DNA from: UBA4416 sp048498515
GTDB taxonomy: Bacteria > Bacteroidota > Bacteroidia > B-17B0 > Aurantibacillaceae
NCBI GenBank assembly: GCA_048498515.1
Contig: JBEHXV010000003.1
Span: forward strand, 62,001 to 126,000
DNA length: 64,000 nucleotides
Direction: 5' to 3'
Part shown: in pieces, positions 24,377 to 32,452 of the stretch
Layout of the letters: every line of letters starts with the position of its first letter
How positions within the stretch are numbered: the first letter of the stretch is position 1
The notes under the pieces: generated by a model
Told to the model about the DNA's origin: nothing
Databases searched by the model: none
What the model saw: only the letters and a program-made list of their open reading frames with translations
Program-made: the position numbers and the translations under genes

Positions 24377-25660
24377 TTACTTTTTACCAACCACCAGTTC
24401 AATCAAATCTTTTTCCTGCAAATAGGTATTTGCCAGCATTTTTATTTCCTGTGGAGTAATGGTTTTAACAGCTTCAAAATACTTTTCAAAATAATCGTAA
24501 TCCAAACCAAATTCCCAAATAGCTTTAAACTTATCAGCCAGGGCATAAGGCCCATCCACACTTCTTAAAAACTGGCCCAGAACGTAATTGCGAACTGTCT
24601 CCAACTCATCGGCATCTACCAGCTCCTCGCGTAGCAATTTTATTTCTTTGTAAATTTCTTTCAGCGTATCATTGGTCACATCCGTCCCTACTTCGGTAGA
24701 AATAAAAAAGTAACCGCTGTTTACCAGCGACGCCAAACCACTGCCAATGCCATAAGTATAGCCCTTATCCTCGCGAATGTTGGCCATTAATCTGGAGCCA
24801 AAATAACCACCAAGGATCGTATTTAATACCTGGAATTTAAAGTAATCGGGATTTGTTTTGTTGAACAGGATTCTTCCTATCCTTACTGCCGATTGAATGG
24901 CATCCGGTTTTTCAATAAACTGCTTCAGCTCTTTTGTCGTATCAAGGGCAATAATTGGAACCGGAAGGGCTTGTGCTTTTCCCCAATTTCCCTTACCAAA
25001 AAAATCATTTAGCACCGACATTAAATTAGCTGACAGTTTTCCTGAAGCAATGATAGTGCAGTTACCCGAATGGTAAAAGGCCTGGTAAAATTCCTTTACC
25101 TTATCCAGGGTGAGCTTGTCAAAATCTTCGGTCTTTACATCACGTCCGTAAGGGTGCTTTTCACCAAACAATAATTCGGTAAAACGGCGACGTGCCAGCA
25201 CATTTACTTTTTGTGAATTAACCAGGTGTTTCTGTTTTTTATTGGAAAGGTAGATTTCAAATTCATCTTTCGGGAAGGTGGGATTTTTAATAATGTCTTC
25301 CACGTAATGCAGGCTTTTGTCAAGGTATTTATTTAAGCTGAACAAAGCCAACGATGCATAATCCTGCTCAACCGAGCACTCAAAGAAAGACCCAAAGAAA
25401 TCAATGTTATCCGACAATTCATTGGCGGTGTAATTTTTGGTGCCTGTTTCCAATAAATTATTAGCTGCCGAAGCCTGTAATGGCTGAGATTGATAATACA
25501 TTCCCGCTTTAAACAAAAACTCAATCTTGGTTAGTTCCTGCGAACCACTATCAATGGTATATACTTTAATACCATTATCAAGGGTATGTTCTACCGCATG
25601 TTGGATATTAATTTTATCGATCGTCTTAAATTCAGGTGCTATTTTTCTGTCTAAACTCAT
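24377..25660 (-). CDS. M16-family (insulinase-like) protein without zinc motif
   Basis: 427 residues with the two-lobe M16 architecture: residues about 20-215 and 220-427, including the conserved lobe-2 segment YFGSRLMANIREDKGYTYGIGS. The N-terminal lobe lacks HxxEH; at that place the sequence reads LQASAANNLLETGT. In two-subunit M16 peptidases the partner of the catalytic subunit has the same defect, so this is likely a non-catalytic subunit. No signal peptide is visible and no active M16 partner is in the window. It sits between the MerR gene and a GT4 gene. Confidence 0.88.
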   Translation of the reverse strand: MSLDRKIAPEFKTIDKINIQHAVEHTLDNGIKVYTIDSGSQELTKIEFLFKAGMYYQSQPLQASAANNLLETGTKNYTANELSDNIDFFGSFFECSVEQDYASLALFSLNKYLDKSLHYVEDIIKNPTFPKDEFEIYLSNKKQKHLVNSQKVNVLARRRFTELLFGEKHPYGRDVKTEDFDKLTLDKVKEFYQAFYHSGNCTIIASGKLSANLMSVLNDFFGKGNWGKAQALPVPIIALDTTKELKQFIEKPDAIQSAVRIGRILFNKTNPDYFKFQVLNTILGGYFGSRLMANIREDKGYTYGIGSGLASLVNSGYFFISTEVGTDVTNDTLKEIYKEIKLLREELVDADELETVRNYVLGQFLRSVDGPYALADKFKAIWEFGLDYDYFEKYFEAVKTITPQEIKMLANTYLQEKDLIELVVGKK

Positions 25661-25714
25661 GGCTTAAATTTACAGAAATAAGCTGAGATATTAGATTTAA
25701 TATAGGGAATATTG

Positions 25715-25746
25715 TCATGCTGTCATGACACGTCGTGACAGCATGA
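25715..25746. repeat. Palindromic repeat downstream of merR
   Basis: The arms tcatgctgtca (25715-25725) and tgacagcatga (25736-25746) are perfectly complementary (11 bp). The core TCATGACACGTCGTGA (25723-25738) aligns with those at 340-355 and 5812-5827. It lies between merR and the M16 gene. Confidence 0.75.
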
Positions 25747-25767
25747 TGCACTTAAGAAGAACTGTAA

Positions 25768-26106
25768 TTACAGTGATTTTTTAATGTTTAAAAGTTGCTC
25801 CTTGATGTTTTTCAATTTATCAATGACCTCAACTTTTACCTGGTCGGCTTCTTTGTTGCCGCCTTTAAGCTTGTCTTTAGCGCCTTGCAGCGTGTAGCCT
25901 TTTTCTTTTACAAAATGAAAGATAAGCTTGAAATTTTCAATGTCTTTTTTGGTAAACAAACGGTTTCCCTTTTTGTTCTTGGAAGGCGTAATGACATCAA
26001 ATTCTTTTTCCCAGAAACGGATGAGTGATGTATTCACATCAAACATATCGGCTACTTCGCCAATGGAGTAAAATAATTTTTCTGTTTCTTTTTCCAACAA
26101 TGCCAT
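25768..26106 (-). CDS. MerR-family transcriptional regulator
   Basis: 112 residues. The DNA-binding domain reads FYSIGEVADMFDVNTSLIRFWEKEF (residues about 11-35), then a wing with NKKGNRLFTKKDIENF, and a helical tail (about 85-112) for dimerisation. There is no ligand domain and no metal-binding cysteine, so the inducer cannot be predicted. Short regulators of this type are common in Bacteroidota. It is 107 nt upstream of the M16 gene, with a palindromic repeat between, and downstream of pbpC past a long hairpin. Confidence 0.88.
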   Translation of the reverse strand: MALLEKETEKLFYSIGEVADMFDVNTSLIRFWEKEFDVITPSKNKKGNRLFTKKDIENFKLIFHFVKEKGYTLQGAKDKLKGGNKEADQVKVEVIDKLKNIKEQLLNIKKSL

Positions 26107-26195
26107 TACCCAAATATACTTCAGATAAGTAGTTCAATCAGCAGAGTTTTTCAACAAAAGCGCTAAAGGAATTAACAGTTTAGGGGCCGACAAAA

Positions 26196-26246
26196 GATTA
26201 AAGACAAATGATAAAAGATACTTTCTTTTATCATTTGTCTTTAATC
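26196..26246. terminator. Perfect 23-bp hairpin after pbpC
   Basis: gattaaagacaaatgataaaaga (split: positions 26196-26218) pairs without mismatch with 26224-26246 around the 5-nt loop TACTT. It starts 2 nt beyond the pbpC stop codon. On the minus strand the stem is followed by TTTTG, so it may act as a weak terminator or mRNA 3'-end protector. The unusually long perfect stem is repeat-like. Confidence 0.7.
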
Positions 26247-26248
26247 GG

Positions 26249-28615
26249 CTACTTCTTTTCACTCACCACCTCAAAAGGGATCGTTAGTGTTTCGCCATTA
26301 CTATCTGACAAGGACAACATATGCTTGCCCCTCGACGGGCTTAAACCCAATTGGTGAATATGACTTGTGGTACCAACCAATGCGCCATCAAGGTGCCAGA
26401 ACACTGTGCTGGAAGAATTACGATGGGCTATCTCAAAAACGGTTTTTCCCTGCTCGCCGCTTAACTCGTAAGGAATGTAAATAACTGTTCCTGATTTTGG
26501 ATAGATCATTTGCATGGAATGCTCTATTTCAGGCTCACAGCCTGGCTTATAAGGCGGCAACGATGTATAGGTCGGATTTTTTGTCTTAAAATAATATTCC
26601 TGTGCCGGTGGCAGTACAAACCATGATACCGTTCTCATGTCTAATGGCGATACACAGGCATCTGTTACCCTGTATTGTCCTGTAGCATCCATGTGTATGG
26701 GTTTGTGATAGCTGCAGGCAAGCGCTACATTGCTTTGTTTTGGGATCCATTCCTTTTTTGTATCTGTACAATACGGCGAAGTGAGGCAGCCACTTTGTTT
26801 GCATACCCGTACCTGTTTTAAATCGCTCACTGGCATTTTAAACCAATTTGATTTTGGCAGCGAACCAAAAATCTCAAATAGTACCGGTGCCGCTGCCGAA
26901 ATTCCCGTGAGCCCGGGTCGCCCCTCGCCATCGGCATTTCCTACCCAAACACCCACCACATAACTTCCCGAAACGCCAATAGCCCAACCATCGCGAAACC
27001 CAAAACTGGTACCTGTTTTCCAGGCAATTTTTTGCGCGTTACCCAATCGTTGCCAGCTTGCATCAATATCGGGCCGGCCAACCTCAGCCATGGCTTCAAA
27101 TGTTAGCCAAACAGCAGAGGCAGAGATCAGGCTGGTTGTTCCAGGTTTCGTATTTGGTGTTTTTTGTTTTGAAACTTTCAAATAGTCAGGTTTTTTCCAA
27201 TCTGCAACATCATACTTTCCAGTACTGTTATAGTTATTTAAAACCCTGGCCATACTGGCATAAGCCGAACACATGTCCCATAGTTTAGCTTCACCTCCAC
27301 CCAGTATTAATGACAAGCCATAATTGTCGGCTGAGCGGTTCATGGACGAAAGTCCAATTTGTTTCAAGCGATCTAAAAATTTATCGATGGTGTATTGTTG
27401 CAGCATTTTAACAGCTGGTATGTTCAGGCTTCGTGATAAAGCCTGTTTTGCCGGCACAGCGCCATCATAAGTAAAATTAAAATTCTGCGGAACATATCCC
27501 GCAATTTGTGTCGGAATATCGGGCACCAGCATGTTTGGCAGTAATTGTCCATCGTTGAGCATAAAACCATACAAATAGGGTTTCAATAAACTGCCTGTGC
27601 TTCTGTTCGATGTTATCACATCCACATCTTCTCCGTGCGGTTCTTGGTCCTTCAACGGTGTGTTCCCAACATAAGCAAGCACATTATTGTTTTTTACATC
27701 CAATATCAACGCGCAAATGTTATGAATTTCATTTTGCTTGAACTGCAACGCGTGCTTGGCTAAAATATCCAGCACCTTATCCTGAACATCCGATTGGATG
27801 GTTGTGTTAAAACTATTCTCTGTTGTATTCTCGGCAACTATCCTGTTTAGTAAATGTCTCGACCGGTTTGGCAACGCAAACGGCTTTTGCGGCAAGGGCT
27901 CCTGCATGGCCAACTGACAGGTTTCTTCATCCATCAGTTTTAAATTTGCCAGCTTACGCAACAAACGATCACGTTTATGCCTTAGTTTATCCTGGTTCTT
28001 TCCAGGATAAATCATGGAAGGTGAATTTGGCAAAACAGCCAGCGTAGCGCATTCAGCCCACGATAACTGTCCGGGCCCTCGCCCGAAATAACGCCAGGCA
28101 GCGGCATCAACTCCCACAACGTTAGTTCCAAAAGGGGCGTGTGAGCAGTAAAGTTTTAGGATCTCTTTTTTTGAATACGTAAGTTCTACGCGCAAAGCCC
28201 ATATCAGTTCAATGAGCTTCTCGGCATAAGTACGGTGTTGGTTTTTGCGCATTAAACGTGTGAGCTGCATGGTAATGGTGCTGCCGCCGCTTACCACCTT
28301 TCCCGCTTTTTGGTTTTGCTTAAAGGCGCGCCATATGGATACGGGGTTTACACCAGGATGCTTAAAAAAATACTCATCCTCAAATGCCAGGATGCAGGCC
28401 GAAAATTTGGGATTTAAGTATTCCGTTTCGGGGAAACGCCATTGTCCGTCGCTGGCAATTTTAGCCGATAACAAGTTTCCTTCGCTGTCATTTACAACCA
28501 CAGAGTAGGAATCGTTGAACAATGGTTTTGGCAAACAGCAAAGAAACCATACAAAGAGTCCCGTAAACAAGACCAGTATGCCCAGTTTTTTTTTATGTCG
28601 CTGAAATGAATACAA
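26249..28615 (-). CDS. pbpC: Penicillin-binding protein 1C
   Basis: 788 residues, a bifunctional peptidoglycan synthase. An N-terminal membrane anchor (about 12-30) precedes the transglycosylase domain (about 55-225) with EDEYFFKHPGVNP and GGSTITMQLTRL. The transpeptidase domain (about 275-570) has STGSLLKPYLY (SxxK serine) and KTGTSFGFRDGW. The C-terminal part (about 700-788) is the extra domain typical of PbpC, ending near LTIPFEVVSEKK. The only possible start is TTG 28613-28615, because an in-frame stop (TAA, 28628-28630) lies just upstream and no ATG or GTG precedes the anchor. That TTG lies in the T tract of the upstream terminator. Confidence 0.93.
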   Translation of the reverse strand: MYSFQRHKKKLGILVLFTGLFVWFLCCLPKPLFNDSYSVVVNDSEGNLLSAKIASDGQWRFPETEYLNPKFSACILAFEDEYFFKHPGVNPVSIWRAFKQNQKAGKVVSGGSTITMQLTRLMRKNQHRTYAEKLIELIWALRVELTYSKKEILKLYCSHAPFGTNVVGVDAAAWRYFGRGPGQLSWAECATLAVLPNSPSMIYPGKNQDKLRHKRDRLLRKLANLKLMDEETCQLAMQEPLPQKPFALPNRSRHLLNRIVAENTTENSFNTTIQSDVQDKVLDILAKHALQFKQNEIHNICALILDVKNNNVLAYVGNTPLKDQEPHGEDVDVITSNRSTGSLLKPYLYGFMLNDGQLLPNMLVPDIPTQIAGYVPQNFNFTYDGAVPAKQALSRSLNIPAVKMLQQYTIDKFLDRLKQIGLSSMNRSADNYGLSLILGGGEAKLWDMCSAYASMARVLNNYNSTGKYDVADWKKPDYLKVSKQKTPNTKPGTTSLISASAVWLTFEAMAEVGRPDIDASWQRLGNAQKIAWKTGTSFGFRDGWAIGVSGSYVVGVWVGNADGEGRPGLTGISAAAPVLFEIFGSLPKSNWFKMPVSDLKQVRVCKQSGCLTSPYCTDTKKEWIPKQSNVALACSYHKPIHMDATGQYRVTDACVSPLDMRTVSWFVLPPAQEYYFKTKNPTYTSLPPYKPGCEPEIEHSMQMIYPKSGTVIYIPYELSGEQGKTVFEIAHRNSSSTVFWHLDGALVGTTSHIHQLGLSPSRGKHMLSLSDSNGETLTIPFEVVSEKK

Positions 28616-28640
28616 AAAAAGCCGGAATTATTTCCGGCTT
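28612..28640 (-). terminator. Intrinsic terminator of the porP/cotH unit
   Basis: The 9-bp stem aagccggaa (28619-28627) with ttccggctt (28632-28640) is followed on the minus strand by T7 and G. It closes transcription from the PorP/SprF gene. The T tract contains the pbpC start codon. Confidence 0.88.
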
Positions 28641-28665
28641 AAAGTTAGTTATAAAAAGGATGAGA

Positions 28666-29706
28666 TTAATTTAAACCATGTTCCCGTTTACGCTTAAATA
28701 AAGCGTCGTCCAGGGTCATAAATTTCAGGTATATTTCAAAGCCGCCGTTCATGTTACTTACCTGTTTGTATTTGGAAACGTTAATATCGTACCCTACACC
28801 AATAGCGTATTTAGCCATATCTACACTCAGCTGTGGGATAATGGCATCATTTACCCTGTAATACACACCAATGTTCAAGCCTGTTTCGGATTTTACACCG
28901 GTAACCTTGGTTGGGTTTTTAAAGCGGTAACGAAAATGAGTACCAAGCGTAATTTCTGTCGCGGTGGCTTGTCTTATATAAATAACACTCGGTAATATCG
29001 ACACTTTGGTTTCTTTCAGATCAATACGGGCTTGAACATTACCTACAAAGCGCATTGGCAACTGGTAAGATGAGCCTGAGGCGAATTTTTGAACCGGGCG
29101 GTTAATGTGATGCACCGCGGCTCCAATCTTCAAACTAAAAATATCGTCACGCAACATATCAACGTTAGCCGAAGAAAACTCATAATTTAAACCCGCACCG
29201 GCATCCACATTTACAAACGATGCATAGCTTACCGCTTCGCCACTGGGCGCCGAAGCATCAATGTCTTTTCCTACATACTGGTTACCAAATGTTAAGGAAG
29301 CGTATTTGGCACTGTTTTGATTAAAGCCTACATACACTGCACCCGCAAGTTTACTTTTTTTGCCGGTTTTTAAAATAGCATTAATATGCAGCTGCGCCTG
29401 TGTAGTTCCCATTTTGGCAACACCGGCCCTGTCGTTAAACACAAATAAGCCTAAACCAATGTATGCTTTATTTTTTTTAAGTTTTAAGGCCGATGCGTCA
29501 ACCGACACCGCCATGGTTTGGTAGGCATTACCCATTGATGCCCACTGGTTCCGGTAGTTTGCTACGGCCCTTAAATACCCGTTAAAGAAACCGGCATTGG
29601 CAGGGTTTAACCAAAGAGGACACTCCTGGATTTGCGAAAAATGGATATCCTGTGCAAAGCCAAGAGAAGAGATAAATAAAGCGAAAATGTATAAATGTTT
29701 TTTCAT
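28666..29706 (-). CDS. PorP/SprF-family type IX secretion outer-membrane protein
   Basis: 346 residues. The signal peptide MKKHLYIFALFISSLGFAQ is followed by DIHFSQIQECPLWLNPANAGFF, the PorP/SprF hallmark. The rest alternates in beta strands with an outer-membrane barrel pattern, ending near a VGYDINVS strand. SprF-like proteins sit in the outer membrane and are needed for secretion or surface attachment of individual cargo with type B C-terminal domains. The gene immediately upstream (20 nt) encodes such a cargo, so this is probably its dedicated partner. A strong terminator follows. Confidence 0.92.
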   Translation of the reverse strand: MKKHLYIFALFISSLGFAQDIHFSQIQECPLWLNPANAGFFNGYLRAVANYRNQWASMGNAYQTMAVSVDASALKLKKNKAYIGLGLFVFNDRAGVAKMGTTQAQLHINAILKTGKKSKLAGAVYVGFNQNSAKYASLTFGNQYVGKDIDASAPSGEAVSYASFVNVDAGAGLNYEFSSANVDMLRDDIFSLKIGAAVHHINRPVQKFASGSSYQLPMRFVGNVQARIDLKETKVSILPSVIYIRQATATEITLGTHFRYRFKNPTKVTGVKSETGLNIGVYYRVNDAIIPQLSVDMAKYAIGVGYDINVSKYKQVSNMNGGFEIYLKFMTLDDALFKRKREHGLN

Positions 29707-29726
29707 ACGATGAGATTAATTAAGAA

Positions 29727-32306
29727 CTATCTGATTAACGTAATATTACCTTTTTGCATTTTTTCTTCTCCGTTGTACATGGTGTACTTCAAAAGGTAAG
29801 CATACACACCTGTTTGGGCTTCGGCTCCCTGGTAGTAGCCATCCCAGCCTTTGTAAAGATCAGTAGAACTATAAACCTGCTGGCCCCAGCGGTTCCATAT
29901 TTCAACCGAAATGTTTTTCGCGAACCGGGTACCCAACGGTAATAAAATATCGTTTCGGCCATCACCGTTTGGCGTAAAAGCCGTTGGGAACATTACTTCC
30001 ACATTTTTTTCCACGTAATGCGCTATGACATTCTCTGTGGTTGCCAGTGTAATGCCTACACTATCGGCATAAATATTAGGCGATACCACATGGTTTTTAA
30101 ATTCCCAGTGATCGAATTTGTACAGCGCCGTGTCGGTTGGTGTTTGCTCAAAACTCAGCTGCACCCCGCCAAAGTATCTTCCCGACCACAGGAAATTATC
30201 AAGGTATAAACTGTTTAGCTTAACTGTACCGGCACCTGCAGGTTCTACATCAACCGTTATATCATAAGGTCCTGATACATTATAACAGCTCGCAATTTTA
30301 GATTCGATATAAGAGCAACGTTCATGAATTCTTTTTTCAAGGGTATCCATGTTTTGGTTCCACTCCGTCATGCTTCCTCCACCTGCCGCTGCCGACCATT
30401 TATTAATCTGGCGAGGCATCTCTGCGGTTAAGAACGTTTTAAAATAATTGAAATGATCCATGATCTTATCACATTTCAAGGCTGAGTTCAACAAGTCGGC
30501 ATAACGGTTTATGTACATGTCTTTAAACGCCGGATTGGTCATCAGTTTTTTCATGATGTCGGGATGTCCTTCCTGTGAGCCTGCTCCCTGGAATGTACTT
30601 TCATAGTCGCAAGGATTAGCTTCCATGTCGGTTGTTGGTAAACCCGAATAGTTCTCACCCAAAGCATACACGTTGTCCATATCCCACATGTAATACCTCC
30701 ATTTGTGCTTGTCTTTTGTTTTATCGGTTCCCCTCCACCAGGCAGAGTTCCAGTTAATAAAATCGGAGTTTACAACGTATGAATTATAGATCATGTAATC
30801 AATTAAGCTTTTAAAACTTAAGGCCGAATCCACATAAGCATAATCCGCTACATTGGTCATGGAGTTAGCCATTACATAATTGTAAAGGTCATCCCAATCG
30901 GTTACCCATGCCGGCTTAGGGCTGTTTACATAACCTCCCCAGTATTTCAATTCCATAATGTCGGGCTGGTTATGGTAATAATCCGTATAATCTTCGTCAA
31001 AGGCCTCTCTTAATTCATAAACACCGTGGTAAGCGCCATTCACAAATAAAATAACTGGTTTATACCTTCTGCCATCCAAAGCAAGTCCTTTTACAAAACC
31101 GTAACTTTGCACAAAAGCATCGCGCATGTGCGCGCTCGGATGGTCGTTTGCAGGCGAAGAACTTTGTGCCTGGAAAGGATAATTATCAGAAGCCGCCGCT
31201 TTTAAGATCAGGTGCTGGAATTCTTTTCTTTTGCTATCCCCTAATTTTACATCGTTAAAAATTTTAAAGTTCACGGCATTTGTAAAACCGTAATCATCTT
31301 TGGTTTCAAAATCAATTCCCCGCTGATCGTAAGCCCAGGAGTCGTTCCCGTGCTTATCAGTTAAACCGTAAGCCTCAGCCACAAACACTTTGTTATCAAA
31401 ATACTCAAAATGCGTTTTTGGGGTTGAACCTGAGTTACCTCCCATTAAGCCTCCATTAGGGGCATTGTAAAGTGGTGTTCCTCCGCTGATAGATACTACA
31501 CCAAAGGTATTATTGATACCCGACTCGCCGAGCAAGTAGGTATTTGTTTCAATTAAGCTAGGCAATACGCCGGCATTGCTACTCACCGCGTAAGCCCTTA
31601 CCACCGAGGTTGATGATACAGTAATAGGGCTTCCGAAATAAAGGCTCGATCCGGTTGTAGGTTCCGAACCATCGGTTGTATAATAAACCTGTATGCTTGC
31701 CGAAGGCACTACGGTAAGGTTAATGTTTTGTGTACCGGAGTAAAAACCAGCCGGTAAGCTGAATACAGGGGTTGGTGCATAGGAGTTATAGCTTGTACCA
31801 CTATTGCTGGCATTTGGCGTTGGTGTTGTAAAGATTTTCCAGGTAGATGAGCCGTTTGGCAAACGTCCGCGTGAGTGAGTAGCGTGCGTTATTCTTAACT
31901 GCATAGAATCTCTGATGGTAGCACCACTGCTTAACACAATCCATTCTCCCTTGCATTGTGTCAATTTAAAATTAGTGTGAATGTGGCCTGTAACATTGGC
32001 CGTATCGCCTTTACCACTGCACCAAACCCTTAGGAAACCACCGGCCGGTACGCTTGTACCAACAGGAAAAGCATACTTGTAAGGTGTTGAAGGATCATCG
32101 GTTAAGTGCCAGCCACCAATGCTCACATTGGATGCCCCGGCATTGTATAACTCTATCCAATCGGGCGTATCGCCTTGATTGTCAGTGAAAGTAGAGCCTC
32201 CTGACAGAATTGAATTAGAAACTGAGTATTCGTTTATTTTCACCTGTGAAAACAGGCCATGCATAGTAAATAACAATACCAGAGAGAAAAGTATTTTTTT
32301 GAACAT
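29727..32306 (-). CDS. Secreted CotH/lamin-tail protein with gliding-type C-terminal domain
   Basis: 859 residues with several modules. A signal peptide (MFKKILFSLVLLFTMHGLFSQ) is followed by a lamin-tail domain (about 25-150, VKINEYSVSNS, DWIELYNAG, GWHLTDD). A chitobiase/hexosaminidase-type C-terminal-like repeat follows (about 185-255, YYTTDGSEPTTG). A CotH kinase-like domain (about 300-640) includes GIDFETKDDYGF and MWDMDNVYALG. A T9SS type B/gliding-associated C-terminal domain (about 770-859) has FPTAFTPNGDGRND and the terminal GNITLIR. I start at ATG 32306, because the signal peptide begins there; an upstream in-frame Met at 32372 adds 22 residues in front. The PorP/SprF gene 20 nt downstream is the likely secretion partner. 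CotH domains can be atypical protein kinases; activity here is unproven. Confidence 0.9.
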   Translation of the reverse strand: MFKKILFSLVLLFTMHGLFSQVKINEYSVSNSILSGGSTFTDNQGDTPDWIELYNAGASNVSIGGWHLTDDPSTPYKYAFPVGTSVPAGGFLRVWCSGKGDTANVTGHIHTNFKLTQCKGEWIVLSSGATIRDSMQLRITHATHSRGRLPNGSSTWKIFTTPTPNASNSGTSYNSYAPTPVFSLPAGFYSGTQNINLTVVPSASIQVYYTTDGSEPTTGSSLYFGSPITVSSTSVVRAYAVSSNAGVLPSLIETNTYLLGESGINNTFGVVSISGGTPLYNAPNGGLMGGNSGSTPKTHFEYFDNKVFVAEAYGLTDKHGNDSWAYDQRGIDFETKDDYGFTNAVNFKIFNDVKLGDSKRKEFQHLILKAAASDNYPFQAQSSSPANDHPSAHMRDAFVQSYGFVKGLALDGRRYKPVILFVNGAYHGVYELREAFDEDYTDYYHNQPDIMELKYWGGYVNSPKPAWVTDWDDLYNYVMANSMTNVADYAYVDSALSFKSLIDYMIYNSYVVNSDFINWNSAWWRGTDKTKDKHKWRYYMWDMDNVYALGENYSGLPTTDMEANPCDYESTFQGAGSQEGHPDIMKKLMTNPAFKDMYINRYADLLNSALKCDKIMDHFNYFKTFLTAEMPRQINKWSAAAGGGSMTEWNQNMDTLEKRIHERCSYIESKIASCYNVSGPYDITVDVEPAGAGTVKLNSLYLDNFLWSGRYFGGVQLSFEQTPTDTALYKFDHWEFKNHVVSPNIYADSVGITLATTENVIAHYVEKNVEVMFPTAFTPNGDGRNDILLPLGTRFAKNISVEIWNRWGQQVYSSTDLYKGWDGYYQGAEAQTGVYAYLLKYTMYNGEEKMQKGNITLIR

Positions 32307-32432
32307 AGGGTTATAATTTAACAACCTTAAAAATACGGATATTAATTGACAAATACTACAATTATTTAACATAAAAACCGGGTTCCTAAGCGAATAGTTA
32401 AAAAAAACAGGATATAAACCCTAACTAAATTG

Positions 32433-32440
32433 TAAATTTG
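32433..32440 (+). promoter_or_regulatory. -7 box of purF
   Basis: TAAATTTG, an exact TAnnTTTG match, ends 12 nt before the purF ATG. No TTG at the usual -33 position was seen. Confidence 0.4.
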
Positions 32441-32452
32441 TAGCCTGAAATT

